From positions 4,154,001-4,218,000 of the forward strand of contig OZ242384.1 in NCBI GenBank assembly GCA_965208965.1: a stretch of 64,000 bases of DNA, written 5' to 3'. The notes under the pieces were generated by a model. That model was not told where the DNA came from. It searched no databases and saw only the letters and a list, made by a program, of their open reading frames with translations. Of this stretch, positions 1 through 8,817 are shown piece after piece (position 1 is the first letter of the stretch; the number at the start of each line of letters is the position of its first letter). Position numbers and translations under genes: made by a program. The DNA is from Bin5 sp965208965. GTDB lineage: Bacteria > Chloroflexota > Anaerolineae > Caldilineales > Caldilineaceae.

Positions 1-245
1 CCGTCGTCTACACCGTACAGGCTTTCATCCATCTCTTCTTCGAAGATCGAGTCTTCATCCAGCCACTCATACTCATCTTCGTCTTTGTCGGTATCTGCGC
101 CTTTATCGGCCAAGACGTCAACAATCTCTATTTCATCGAATGTTATGCACGAAAGGTTTACCGGATCCAGCTCGATTTCATCCGCGTCACACCAGCCATT
201 CAACCAGAAACTGCAGCGCTTCTGCGGGCAGCGCACCCGGCTCAT
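1..245 (-). CDS. Acidic Cys-containing hypothetical protein, C-terminus cut by window edge
   Basis: The reading frame starts at ATG 245-243, about 8 bases after a GGGAGGA ribosome-binding site, and runs open off the left edge, so only about 81 N-terminal residues are visible. They begin MSRVRCPQKRCSFW and carry four cysteines (about residues 6, 11, 19 and 33). After that comes a very acidic stretch rich in Asp and Glu. The Cys spacing could form a small metal site, but no family is recognised. The strong ribosome-binding site and the biased composition argue that it is a real gene. Confidence 0.6.
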   Translation of the reverse strand, partial: MSRVRCPQKRCSFWLNGWCDADEIELDPVNLSCITFDEIEIVDVLADKGADTDKDEDEYEWLDEDSIFEEEMDESLYGVDD

Positions 246-855
246 TCGGAGTCCTCCCACACGGCGGGCTCATGGGGCCGCGCATGAAAGACATATGCCC
301 AAACAGAACGCGCCCTCTCTCGGTAAATCGGTAACTTCGAGTATAGCAGAAAATCCCGGCTCGTCAACCGTTTTTTGAGCTTTTTTCCATGTTTTTTGGA
401 CTCTTTGCGCAGATTGCTAACACTCAACCTTTTTCGACGCGTGATTGTGCATTCCAATCTTGTTGTCGGACGTTGAGAATTGTCGCTTCACCTAGCCCCG
501 CGGCGGGATGTACGCGGATGCAAGCGAATTTTCCGTTTGGCCGGCCTCCTTCGGAAACGCTTGTGCCGATGACTTATTTGGTAGCCATTTCGGACACCTT
601 ACCGCCGGTCGATCGACGTCATAGTCATATCTGGGCCAAATGCGAGCGCGGCGCTTTTGCTTCAGTCACGTCGCCCTCTAAGCCCACTGCATACGAGCAG
701 GAATACGACTTACTGCTTTCACCAAACCACGGCAGCACTCTAACTCAGCCCGTTCTTGGAAACGTCTTGAGACGAATCACGTATCAATCTATACGAGGAA
801 GCAGGAGCGTCTGCGGCGCTTCGATGAGAGTTTAGCCACCCACATGGGGAACCAC
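246..855. other. Intergenic region, no supported gene
   Basis: About 600 bases separate two divergently oriented genes. Open frames exist on both strands, but they have no convincing ribosome-binding site or recognisable protein sequence. The promoters of both flanking genes are expected here. I see no clear -35/-10 pair. Confidence 0.4.
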
Positions 856-1224
856 ATGAGTACTTTGGGTAATATCATCTGGCTCATTTTCGGCGGTCTG
901 ATCGCCGCCATCGGGTACTTAATCGGCGGTCTGCTTCTCTGCTTGACCGTCATCGGCATTCCATTCGGACTTCAGTCGATCAAGATTGGCGTCGCGACTC
1001 TCACCCCGTTTGGCAAGGAAGTAGTGGAAGGGCCTCACGCGAATAGCACTCTACGCATTCTCTTTAACCTGATTTGGGTGATTCTCTTCGGTTGGGAGAT
1101 TGCACTGGCTCACCTGATCTCGGCACTGATTTTGACCATCACCATTGTGGGCATACCTTTCGCCAAGCAGCACATCAAACTGATACCGCTCGCTCTCTTC
1201 CCCTTCGGTAGAGACTTGCAGTAG
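856..1224 (+). CDS. yccF: YccF domain inner-membrane protein
   Basis: This is a small integral membrane protein of about 122 residues. It has two copies of a hydrophobic unit, each ending in a Gly-Ile-Pro turn (VIGIPFGLQSIKI near residue 30 and IVGIPFAKQHIKL near residue 100) followed by a Pro-Phe-Gly motif. This is the pattern of the YccF (DUF307) family, whose function is not established. An in-frame ATG at 844 exists. The ATG at 856 is preferred because GGGGA precedes it and the sequence MSTLGNIIW aligns with the start of known YccF proteins. It appears to be a single-gene unit. Confidence 0.85.
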   Translation: MSTLGNIIWLIFGGLIAAIGYLIGGLLLCLTVIGIPFGLQSIKIGVATLTPFGKEVVEGPHANSTLRILFNLIWVILFGWEIALAHLISALILTITIVGIPFAKQHIKLIPLALFPFGRDLQ

Positions 1225-1248
1225 CCCATGGTTCAATAGTGTTCTCAA

Positions 1249-1517
1249 TTGACATCCCTATTGGGCCTTTCTGCATAGGCAGAACGCGGCAACTCCTGGC
1301 CAGTCACAGGACCCAGGCTCCAACGCCGCTGTCTCCGATTCCCTACCCCCTTTTGCACTGTCACTAAACGGTGCAACCGGGATCTTTGGGGCCCTGGAAA
1401 GTTGCCGAACCACCTGGTCTCAGTTGGGCGCCGGAACCTCACCGCCTCCTCATCGCTTTAACTTAACCTTACCCTCACTTCCCTTTGGCGAAAGGCCACT
1501 GGGGAGTGGCCTTTTTT
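1249..1517 (+). ncRNA. Candidate structured small RNA ending in an intrinsic terminator
   Basis: No protein is supported here, but the stretch looks structured. A perfect TTGACA hexamer lies at 1249-1254, although the matching -10 is poor. A perfect hairpin TTCTGC-ATAG-GCAGAA follows. CGGCAACT (1287-1294) can pair with AGTTGCCG (1400-1407), enclosing an apical stem TTGCAC/GTGCAA, and a terminator closes the region at 1491-1517. It does not match the conserved cores of tmRNA, SRP RNA or RNase P that I know. It could be a 6S-like or lineage-specific RNA, or simply structured intergenic DNA. Confidence 0.3.
1491..1517 (+). terminator. Rho-independent terminator
   Basis: The stem AAGGCCACT/AGTGGCCTT closes a GGGG loop and is followed directly by a run of T. 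It ends either the yccF transcript or the candidate small RNA upstream. Confidence 0.8.
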
Positions 1518-2072
1518 GACTGAACCAAGGACTTTCAATGAGTCGAATTCAGCGTGTCGGCCTGTGAATCTTGGAGCCGCTTTCCTGCCACTCGTGCTTC
1601 AGTTCATCACACACCCGGGATGCGTCAAACCCGTTGCGAAAGTTAGGGTAGCGGTAGCAACTGTGGTAAAAGATAAACGAAAGTCGTTCTCATCAGAGAC
1701 CAGGCACGAACTGAGTTCATCAAAGGCAAGCGCCCTCCTTCTGCCCACACCTAATGCTTCTTTCTCCAAAGGGTCAATGCAGTCAAACAGCTTTTTCCCC
1801 CTTGACGCGACCTCCCAGACGACCGGCGTATCAGTTCTACCAGAATCTAAAGGACTCATGTCTGATCGTGTCTCGGCAGTTCTCTTTGTCGAGGCGATGC
1901 GCCCGGTGTGCAGTGACCGATATGATGGGCTTCCTGACCCACTGGCATCGGAGGGTGTGTCCCACACTTTGTTATCACGGATCAGGGGTCAGGGACAACT
2001 TGCATTTGATTCGACCAGTGTCTTCACAGGACCCGGTCAGACGCTTCATGCGGCCGGCTGTCTGAATCAACC
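1518..2072. other. Intergenic region upstream of the mrp operon
   Basis: About 550 bases have no recognisable coding sequence. Open frames on both strands have no ribosome-binding site or family resemblance. The promoter of the mrp operon must lie here or closer to 2073, but I see no convincing -35/-10 pair. Confidence 0.35.
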
Positions 2073-4586
2073 ATGTTAGCAGCATCCCTTTCCCTAATTT
2101 TCTTCAGTGGGGTAATCCTATATTGGATTCAACCTCATAGAAGGACGTGGGCCGGTTGGCTCGCGGCAATGCCTCCCTTGGCCGTCACGGTCTGGCAGCT
2201 TGCCACCGCTGTCCCTTTCCTGAGTGGCAGCAGCGGCACAAGCTCCGATGCCACGGCTGCCGCGCAAAACGGCGCCATCCTTGTCGAAAAGTATCGTTGG
2301 ATTGAAAGCCTGGGCCTGGAGCTCTCATTTCGGCTGGACGGCCTCTCATTGCTCTTCGGCCTGATCATCGCCGGCGTCGGCGCCGCCGTGGCCCTCTACA
2401 CGCACTACTATCTCGAAAACGATGAGAGACAGGGCTACTTTTACCTCTCACTCTTTGCCTTTATGGCCTCGATGCTGGGTCTCGTCTGGGCGGACAATCT
2501 GCTGACTCTCTTTGTTTTTTGGGAAGGGACAAGCGTTACCAGCTATCTTCTCATCGGATACTCGCACCAGTCTGCAGTGGCCAGAGGCGGCGCCCGTAAC
2601 GCCTTCATTGTGACTGCCGGCGGCGGACTCGCACTAATCGCTGGAATGGTCCTGTTGGGGCAACAGAGCGGCACCTACACCATCAGCGAGATCGTAGCAA
2701 GCCCGGGCCTGACCGACCTTGACCTTTATCCAGCCATCCTGATTCTGATCCTTCTTGGCGCCTTTACCAAGTCTGCCCAGTTTCCCTTTCACTGGTGGTT
2801 GCCAGGCGCGATGGCAGCACCAACGCCTGCGAGCGCATATCTACATTCCGCCACCATGGTCAAAGCGGGCATCTGTCTCCTGGCCCGTCTGCACCCTGCC
2901 CTCAGCGGACACCCAATGTGGTTGTGGGCGCTCCTCATTTTTGGCGGCGCTACAATGCTCGTGGGCGCGATTGCCGCCGTGCGGCACTGGGACATGAAAG
3001 CTCTGCTGGCCTATGCAACAGTCAGCCAGTTAGGTATTTTGACCACGCTGCTGGCCTTTCGGAGCGAGGCTGCACTGCTGGCCGTCGTCGTCGGAATCCT
3101 GGCCCACGCTCTATATAAGGGTCCCCTCTTTCTGGTTGCCGGAATCGTCGACCACGCAACCGGCACACGCGACTTGAGAAAACTGGCCGGTCTCAGGCAT
3201 TCCCTACCCGTTACTTCGGGGACGGCCATGCTGGCTACCGTTTCTATGGCTGGCATTCCGCCTCTCTTCGGTTTCGTATCGAAGGAGGCGCTGCTTGAAT
3301 CCTTCTTTGAATCCGGCGAACATGGCGAGATAGCGGGATGGATTGCATTCGGCGCCACAGCCCTCGCCGGAGCCTTTTTCGTTACCTACAGTCTGACACT
3401 CCTTTGGGAAGCTTTTTTACGGCCAGGCGCCACCGGGGAAGCCGAGAGCTCAGTCAAGGGTGTCTCCGGTCAAATTGCTCAGACCCACGTTCACCATGCC
3501 CCGCCGGCACCGTTCGTGGCTGCTCCGATCCTGCTGGTTGCCATTGGCACTGTCGCTCCCTTTGCCCTTAAACCTCTCGACCCCTTTTTGACTTCTGCGG
3601 CAGCATCCATTTACGGCGCGCCCGTACACAAGCACGCAGCACTTTGGCATGGCTTCACACCAGTGCTACTGACCAGCCTGCTCGCCATTGCCGCCGGCTT
3701 TTGGCTGTTTCAGAATCGGTCCTACATTCGGAGAGGCTTGGCTCTCCTTCCTGAAAACCTGCGCGGTGTTGTTGTCTTTCAGAATTTCCTGGACGGAATC
3801 TACGCGCTGGGGCAATTCACGGCCCGCTTTTCACAAGGGTATACCCTGGCTACGCAGGCGGCCATCGTCCTACTCGCCGCCTTCGTTCCTGTTGCTGTCG
3901 CACTTCTCCAGGTCGCACCCGGCGAACTCCTGACTCCTTCCGGTGCCCTTCCCGGTGCCCCCGAGACAGTTCTGATTCTCTTGATGGTCGTCTCCGCCTA
4001 CGTCACCGTTCGCATTAGAACCAGGTTGGGCGCAATCGTTAGCTTGGGCGTAGTCGGCGTTTCGGTGACCTTGTTCTATGTCTTTTTCAGCGCGCCGGAT
4101 CTGGCTCTTACCCAGCTTCTCATCGAAGTGTTGACTGTCGTACTGCTCGTACTTGTGTTCACGAAGCTCCCTCCGGATATTCGACCGCCCATGCAGAAAC
4201 TGAAACAAACTCGCAATGTGCTGGTTGCCTTGGCAGCGGGCGCCTTTGGCTTTTTCCTCGTCCTTTTCAACACAAGCGAAGCTATGCAGGCCGCTCGATC
4301 GATTAGCGACTACTTTCTGCACAATGCGGTACCCGAGGGTCACGGAACCAATGTCGTAAATGTAATTCTGGTCGACTTCCGTGCCTTCGACACTATGGGA
4401 GAGATCACCGTTCTGGCCCTGGCGGCATTGGGTGGGTACGCGTTGCTGAACGCTCCCCGCGTCAATCTGCCCTCGTGGACGTCGCAACGTCCGGAATCGG
4501 AGGCTTCTGTGAGCCGGCAAAATCCGAATGCAGCCGAGGCCGAACAGTCGAGTTCCGAATCGCCTGTAGAAGCAGGCGAGAAGTGA
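2073..4586 (+). CDS. mrpA: Mrp Na+(K+)/H+ antiporter subunit A
   Basis: This is the largest subunit of the multisubunit cation/proton antiporter (also called MnhA), a homologue of the NuoL subunit of complex I that acts in the cytoplasmic membrane. The 837 residues are the usual length. The proton-antiporter domain spans roughly residues 120-420. It carries the conserved glutamate in FWEGTSVTSYLLIG (E151) and lysines at about K233 (FTKSAQFPFHWW) and K264 (SATMVKAG), both typical proton-path residues. The C-terminal 200 residues form the MrpB-like hydrophobic region normal for MrpA, followed by a soluble tail rich in Glu and Ser. It is the first gene of a seven-gene operon in the canonical order A to G. 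Confidence 0.95.
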   Translation: MLAASLSLIFFSGVILYWIQPHRRTWAGWLAAMPPLAVTVWQLATAVPFLSGSSGTSSDATAAAQNGAILVEKYRWIESLGLELSFRLDGLSLLFGLIIAGVGAAVALYTHYYLENDERQGYFYLSLFAFMASMLGLVWADNLLTLFVFWEGTSVTSYLLIGYSHQSAVARGGARNAFIVTAGGGLALIAGMVLLGQQSGTYTISEIVASPGLTDLDLYPAILILILLGAFTKSAQFPFHWWLPGAMAAPTPASAYLHSATMVKAGICLLARLHPALSGHPMWLWALLIFGGATMLVGAIAAVRHWDMKALLAYATVSQLGILTTLLAFRSEAALLAVVVGILAHALYKGPLFLVAGIVDHATGTRDLRKLAGLRHSLPVTSGTAMLATVSMAGIPPLFGFVSKEALLESFFESGEHGEIAGWIAFGATALAGAFFVTYSLTLLWEAFLRPGATGEAESSVKGVSGQIAQTHVHHAPPAPFVAAPILLVAIGTVAPFALKPLDPFLTSAAASIYGAPVHKHAALWHGFTPVLLTSLLAIAAGFWLFQNRSYIRRGLALLPENLRGVVVFQNFLDGIYALGQFTARFSQGYTLATQAAIVLLAAFVPVAVALLQVAPGELLTPSGALPGAPETVLILLMVVSAYVTVRIRTRLGAIVSLGVVGVSVTLFYVFFSAPDLALTQLLIEVLTVVLLVLVFTKLPPDIRPPMQKLKQTRNVLVALAAGAFGFFLVLFNTSEAMQAARSISDYFLHNAVPEGHGTNVVNVILVDFRAFDTMGEITVLALAALGGYALLNAPRVNLPSWTSQRPESEASVSRQNPNAAEAEQSSSESPVEAGEK

Positions 4587-4618
4587 AACAGGATTCATGA
4601 AACGCCCTTTTGGTCCAT

Positions 4619-5140
4619 ATGCCTGAACTCTATCTTCGGTTTCTGAATCGCATTTTGACGCCCGTCCTCCTGTTACTTTCGTTGTACCTGCTATTTCGGG
4701 GCCACAACCTTCCGGGCGGCGGCTTTATCGCCGGGCTGATGGCCGCTGCAGCATTTCAGCTCCAGATCCTGAGTCGGGGCCACGATAGAGTACGACGTAC
4801 AATCGGACCTTACCTAAACAGTGGAATCGGGTTGGGATTGGCCATTGCAATCTGTTCCGGAATCGTTGGGCTGCTTGATGGATTCTTCTTCAAAGGAGTA
4901 TGGTTCAGCCTGAACCTGCCCCTCCTTGGTTATCTGAAAATCGGTACGCCGGTAATCTTCGATCTGGGCGTCTTTCTTGTGGTGGTAAGCGTGGCGACTT
5001 CCTATCTACTCGGCTTAAGTCGAGTTTCCGACGCTGCCGCTCTTCTCCGCCGCGACACGGACTCCCCGGTTCCTCCCGACAGTTCCGGCTCCGTCCTGCG
5101 GGACGCAAACGTCGAACCAGGTCCCGGGGTAGACTCATGA
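4619..5140 (+). CDS. mrpB: Mrp antiporter subunit B
   Basis: This subunit has about 173 residues and four or so membrane segments. The hallmark RGHNLPGGGFIAGL motif lies near residue 27, as in the MnhB/MrpB family. An in-frame TTG at 4610 could also start translation. ATG 4619 is preferred because MPELYLRFLNRIL matches the usual start of the family, although no clear ribosome-binding site precedes either codon. The C-terminal 35 residues are hydrophilic. The stop codon overlaps the mrpC start (ATGA), which suggests translational coupling. Confidence 0.93.
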   Translation: MPELYLRFLNRILTPVLLLLSLYLLFRGHNLPGGGFIAGLMAAAAFQLQILSRGHDRVRRTIGPYLNSGIGLGLAIAICSGIVGLLDGFFFKGVWFSLNLPLLGYLKIGTPVIFDLGVFLVVVSVATSYLLGLSRVSDAAALLRRDTDSPVPPDSSGSVLRDANVEPGPGVDS

Positions 5141-5676
5141 CCTCATTACTTTTGGCAGTCGCCGTCGGCAGCCTCTTCGCCTCCGGAACCTATCTGATAA
5201 TGCGTCGAGGACAGATTAAGCTCATCCTCGGTCTGGCACTACTGAGTCATGGAGTAAATCTCCTGCTTTTCGGGTCCGGTAGGCTAACTGAAGGGCGGCC
5301 CCCGATCTTTCTGGACAAGACCGGTTACGCAGAGACGATAAAGTTGAATCTGCCTGCTGACCCGTTGCCGCAGGCACTAATCTTGACAGCGATAGTGATC
5401 AGCTTCGGCATCACCGCTTTCGTCATCGTCCTTGTAAACCGGCGCCATACAGTCACACAGACCGACTATGTTCATGGCGAGTTTGTGCCGCTCTTGCGTG
5501 AAGGAGACCCTTTCGATTTCTCCGAATCTACAGAGACAGACCAGCACGACTGGCTGGCCTACGAGGTTGACGAGGTCTACGATAACGAAGAGCTGCTAAC
5601 AGGATTTCCTTCGTTTCCTCCCTCAGAACAGGACGAATCAACCGCCATGGAGGAGGACCAGTACAAATGGCCATGA
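5137..5676 (+). CDS. mrpC: Mrp antiporter subunit C
   Basis: This is a NuoK-like subunit of 179 residues. It starts at the ATG that overlaps the mrpB stop. Three membrane segments cover about residues 1-110, with SHGVNLLLFGSG near residue 37 and LPQALILTAIVISFGITAF near residue 78, both typical of MrpC/MnhC. The family is usually about 110-125 residues long. Here an additional 60 or so very acidic residues follow (many Asp and Glu), predicted to be cytoplasmic. The last codons overlap the start of mrpD. Confidence 0.93.
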   Translation: MTSLLLAVAVGSLFASGTYLIMRRGQIKLILGLALLSHGVNLLLFGSGRLTEGRPPIFLDKTGYAETIKLNLPADPLPQALILTAIVISFGITAFVIVLVNRRHTVTQTDYVHGEFVPLLREGDPFDFSESTETDQHDWLAYEVDEVYDNEELLTGFPSFPPSEQDESTAMEEDQYKWP

Positions 5677-7280
5677 GCGCCAACCTGCTGGCCGTCCCCG
5701 TTGCCGCGCCTCTTCTGACAGCAGCCCTCATTCTCCTGTTTGCCCGCTGGGGAGGCCGGACACTGATAAGGCACCAGATCGCGCTGACGACTTTGGCCCT
5801 CTGCATCAATCTTGTGGTGGCCGTTCTTCTCTTCCGAGCCGCCGCCGGGCAGGGGCAACGCTTCGTACTGCAACTGGGCGCTTGGTCGGCCCCCTTTGGA
5901 ATCACCGTCTATGGGGACGGACTGTCGACTACACTGCTGCTGTTGACGGCCCTCGTCGCGCTGGCAGTCTATCCATTTGCCGTCGCGACCATTGACTACC
6001 ACAGGGCCCGAATGGGGTTTCATCCCCTCTATCTGTTCCTCCTGATGGGGGTAAACGGCGCCTTTCTGGCAGGAGATCTCTTTAATCTCTACGTCTTTTT
6101 TGAAGTTCTCTTGATGGCTAGTTTCGTATTGCTGACCATCGGAGCCCAACCGGCCCAGACCAATAGCGGTATACGCTATGTTGTACTCAATCTCCTTGCA
6201 TCGACCGTCTTTCTGGTCGCGGCCGGCATCGCCTACGGCACGCTTGGGACACTCAATTTCGCCCAGATCGCGGAACGGCTGCCCCTGGCTTCTCCGGCGG
6301 TGCGTACTGTCTTCGCGGGCTTGCTCCTGGTCGGATTCGGCAGCAAGGCCGCGATTTTCCCCCTCTTTTTCTGGCTGCCCGCAAGTTACCATACGCCTCC
6401 TCCGGCAGTTACAGCCCTATTTGGCGGCCTCTTGACAAAGGTTGGTGTCTACACTCTTTTTCGCAGCTTTACACTCTTCTTCCCCGAGTTGCTGCTGAGC
6501 TGGCAGCCTACTCTCCTGACCATTGCCGGGGCAACGATGCTGGTGGGCGCGCTCGGAGCCCTTGCCCAGCCCGGAATCCGCCGCGTGCTCAGTTTCCATA
6601 TAATCAGCCATGTGGGATTCATGTTGATGGGCCTGGCGGTTGCACTAAGCGGAAACAGTTTGGCCGTTGGATTCGGCTTGGGCGCAGCAATCATCTATCT
6701 ATGCCACCATATGATTATAAAGACCGCTCTCATTATGGCGGGCGGGGCCGTAGAACTGTATATGGGCAGCGATCGGCTGGCTTCGATTGGCGGGCTGGTA
6801 TCCAGACAGCCGTTACTCGCCTTTCTCTTCTTCATGGCAGCGATTTCCCTGGCGGGCGTACCGCCTTTCAGCGGATTTGTAAGCAAACTCAGCCTTTTGC
6901 AGATCACGCTCGACACACGTCACTGGGTCGTTGCCGGCGTTAGCGTCTTCGCCAGCCTTCTGACCATGATGAACATGATGCGCCTGTGGCGCGAATCCTT
7001 TTGGGGGGACTACAGCCGTCCTAGCAGGATACCGTCCAGGATTCTGCAGAGCAGGGCACGTCAACAGCTCATGCTAACACCGGTGGCCTTGCTGGTGCTG
7101 CTCAGCCTGGCGCTTGGGATTCTGGGCGAACCGGCATTCCGGCTGTCGATGCAGGTTGCCCAGCAAGCTCTCGACCGTCAGGCCTATATTGAAGCAGTTT
7201 CGCCGTCCTCCCAAGTCTCAGCGCTTCAGGTCCATAGTCACACTTTCGCGGTCGAATCAGTCTCAACGACCCGCCAATAA
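5667..7280 (+). CDS. mrpD: Mrp antiporter subunit D
   Basis: This 537-residue NuoM/NuoN-like antiporter subunit is the second ion-path subunit of the Mrp complex. The conserved glutamate in NLYVFFEVLLMASF (E146) and lysines in GFGSKAAIFPLFFWLP (K227) and GGLLTKVGVY (K258) are present. The start overlaps the end of mrpC. An in-frame ATG lies two codons downstream, so the start could shift slightly. After the stop there is a weak hairpin (AAGGCC/GGCCTT, about 7278-7310) and a 125-base gap before mrpE, the longest gap in the operon. Confidence 0.95.
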   Translation: MAMSANLLAVPVAAPLLTAALILLFARWGGRTLIRHQIALTTLALCINLVVAVLLFRAAAGQGQRFVLQLGAWSAPFGITVYGDGLSTTLLLLTALVALAVYPFAVATIDYHRARMGFHPLYLFLLMGVNGAFLAGDLFNLYVFFEVLLMASFVLLTIGAQPAQTNSGIRYVVLNLLASTVFLVAAGIAYGTLGTLNFAQIAERLPLASPAVRTVFAGLLLVGFGSKAAIFPLFFWLPASYHTPPPAVTALFGGLLTKVGVYTLFRSFTLFFPELLLSWQPTLLTIAGATMLVGALGALAQPGIRRVLSFHIISHVGFMLMGLAVALSGNSLAVGFGLGAAIIYLCHHMIIKTALIMAGGAVELYMGSDRLASIGGLVSRQPLLAFLFFMAAISLAGVPPFSGFVSKLSLLQITLDTRHWVVAGVSVFASLLTMMNMMRLWRESFWGDYSRPSRIPSRILQSRARQQLMLTPVALLVLLSLALGILGEPAFRLSMQVAQQALDRQAYIEAVSPSSQVSALQVHSHTFAVESVSTTRQ

Positions 7281-7405
7281 GGCCTGTCCGATTTGGGGGG
7301 CCTTTCTCTGTTCGTTTCACATTGGCCTGTGAGTTGCCGGAGCGAATGGCCTAAAGGGAAGGGATATAGCAGTTGTCTTGAGCAAGGAGAAACGAAAGTC
7401 ACCCG

Positions 7406-8050
7406 ATGCAACGACTTCTGGTCCTGAACATCTTTATTTCATTGATGTGGCCGATACTCAACAACGACTACACGTTGGAGGCCCTACTGATTGGCTTCGG
7501 TTTCGGCTTCGTGCTGACCTCTCTCGTGCAGCAACGATATGGCCTATATGCAGTTCGGGCTTCCGGTTTTGTGGCCTACGTCCTCCTTGCTATTCTTCAA
7601 AGCAATTTGCGACTGGCAGGAACGGTACTTGCCAGCGCCGTTGGCAGGCAGGCTTCGCTGCGACCGGGCATCGTTGCAGTCCCTCTGGACTTGACGAACC
7701 CGTTCGACATCACCGTCCTGGCTACCGTCATCACCTTGACGCCGGGCACCCTCAGCGTCGATTTGGGAGAGGATGTTTCCGGTCGGCTCCGGCCTTTCGG
7801 AGAGCATGAAGATAACTCGTTCGGATCGGAAGCAGAGAGAAGTGTGCAGCGCGTGCAGTCAGAAGTGTGCTCTACTCAGTTGCCTCACGGCGCAACCGGT
7901 CCGCGCGACAGTGAAGAGGCGGCTCTCCTTGTCCACGCAATCGACGTTGCAGAACCGGAGGTATTTCGCGCCGACATCAAGCGGAAATTCGAGATTCCGC
8001 TCCTTGAGCTTCGCCGTCTTCTTGCCGAGATGGACAGTGCCGATACCTAA
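7406..8050 (+). CDS. mrpE: Mrp antiporter subunit E with internal insertion
   Basis: MrpE is a small accessory subunit of the antiporter. The family core is visible: two or three N-terminal membrane segments, LAILQSNLRLAG near residue 62, and the motif ATVITLTPGTLSVDLGED around residues 105-122. The C-terminal family segment ALLVHAIDVAEPEVFRADIK is displaced by roughly 50 hydrophilic residues compared with ordinary MrpE proteins (about 160 residues). The total is 214 residues. The insertion shows no recognisable domain. The gene order mrpD-mrpE-mrpF confirms the identity. Confidence 0.88.
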   Translation: MQRLLVLNIFISLMWPILNNDYTLEALLIGFGFGFVLTSLVQQRYGLYAVRASGFVAYVLLAILQSNLRLAGTVLASAVGRQASLRPGIVAVPLDLTNPFDITVLATVITLTPGTLSVDLGEDVSGRLRPFGEHEDNSFGSEAERSVQRVQSEVCSTQLPHGATGPRDSEEAALLVHAIDVAEPEVFRADIKRKFEIPLLELRRLLAEMDSADT

Positions 8051-8065
8051 GACTGGAGTACAATT

Positions 8066-8377
8066 GTGAGCAACGACCTTTTTGAACTGAGCCTTGTCGT
8101 CCTGATGACCTTGCTCTCCTTTTCACTGCTGCTGTGCTTCGGTAGGCTCCTGCGAGGGCCGGATCTGCCCAACCGGACTGTAGCTTTTGACCTGATTTCT
8201 ATCCATGCGGTCGGAATCTTTCTGCTGTTTGCCGTGAATAGTCATTCGTATGTTCTCTTGGAAGGAGCAATTATCACCGCAGTACTTGGTTTCCTGGGGA
8301 CGATGATGTTTGCCCGCGCCCTGGAGCGCTACCCCCATGTTCGCTGGCTCGAAAGGTCGTCAGAGGACGACGAATAG
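8066..8377 (+). CDS. mrpF: Mrp antiporter subunit F
   Basis: This is a 103-residue membrane subunit with three predicted membrane segments. The motif GRLLRGPDLPNRTVAFDLI (about residues 26-44) is diagnostic for MrpF/MnhF. It starts at GTG 8066, 15 bases after mrpE. A short acidic C-terminal tail follows the last membrane segment. Confidence 0.92.
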   Translation: MSNDLFELSLVVLMTLLSFSLLLCFGRLLRGPDLPNRTVAFDLISIHAVGIFLLFAVNSHSYVLLEGAIITAVLGFLGTMMFARALERYPHVRWLERSSEDDE

Positions 8378-8411
8378 TTGTTGCCAGTTCAGCCCACTGG
8401 CGGGTGCACAA

Positions 8412-8795
8412 ATGGATTCAACGACTGTTAAATTGCTCGTAGTTGCCCTGGCCGCGGTCGGCACGCTTTTTCTGCTCATTAGTGCCGTAGGGATGTTGCG
8501 ACTGCCTGACGTCCTGACTCGTATGCACGCAGCCGGCATCGCCGCGACGCTCGGAATTACCTGTTTGCTGGTGGCCACAGGCCTCCACTTCCTCGCCGAA
8601 GGGCAAATGCTCCGCATGGTCGCCCTCATCATTCTCTTCTTTGTAACCGCTCCTATCGCAACCACAACCATGGCCAGGGCCGCCTATCGCACAAGCCGCT
8701 CGGACCAGTTCCTGTTATTACACGACGACCTCGCAGCAATATCTCCGACTGTGGGGTCGGAAGGACAGGACGAGCCAGTGGCCGCACAGGATTAG
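8412..8795 (+). CDS. mrpG: Mrp antiporter subunit G
   Basis: This is the last antiporter subunit (127 residues). The family signature GMLRLPDVLTRMHAAGIAAT lies at about residues 26-45, and SAVG and TTMMARA-like segments fit MnhG/PhaG. It starts at ATG 8412, 34 bases after mrpF. The C-terminus is hydrophilic and longer than in minimal homologues. The sugar kinase gene follows after 22 bases on the same strand and may be cotranscribed. Confidence 0.92.
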   Translation: MDSTTVKLLVVALAAVGTLFLLISAVGMLRLPDVLTRMHAAGIAATLGITCLLVATGLHFLAEGQMLRMVALIILFFVTAPIATTTMARAAYRTSRSDQFLLLHDDLAAISPTVGSEGQDEPVAAQD

Positions 8796-8817
8796 CTCTT
8801 ATTGAAGGACAGCAGCA

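Noticed and set aside
242..457. 71-codon minus-strand frame ending at the start of the partial gene (ATGA overlap)
   Set aside because: It has a very basic composition with no ribosome-binding site or recognisable domain. The overlap with the downstream start is probably chance.
389..835. 148-codon plus-strand frame upstream of yccF
   Set aside because: No ribosome-binding site, no domain, and amino-acid usage unlike the neighbouring genes.
3870..4598. Minus-strand open frame of 242 codons within mrpA
   Set aside because: It is the shadow of the real mrpA frame; the protein is low-complexity and unlike any family.
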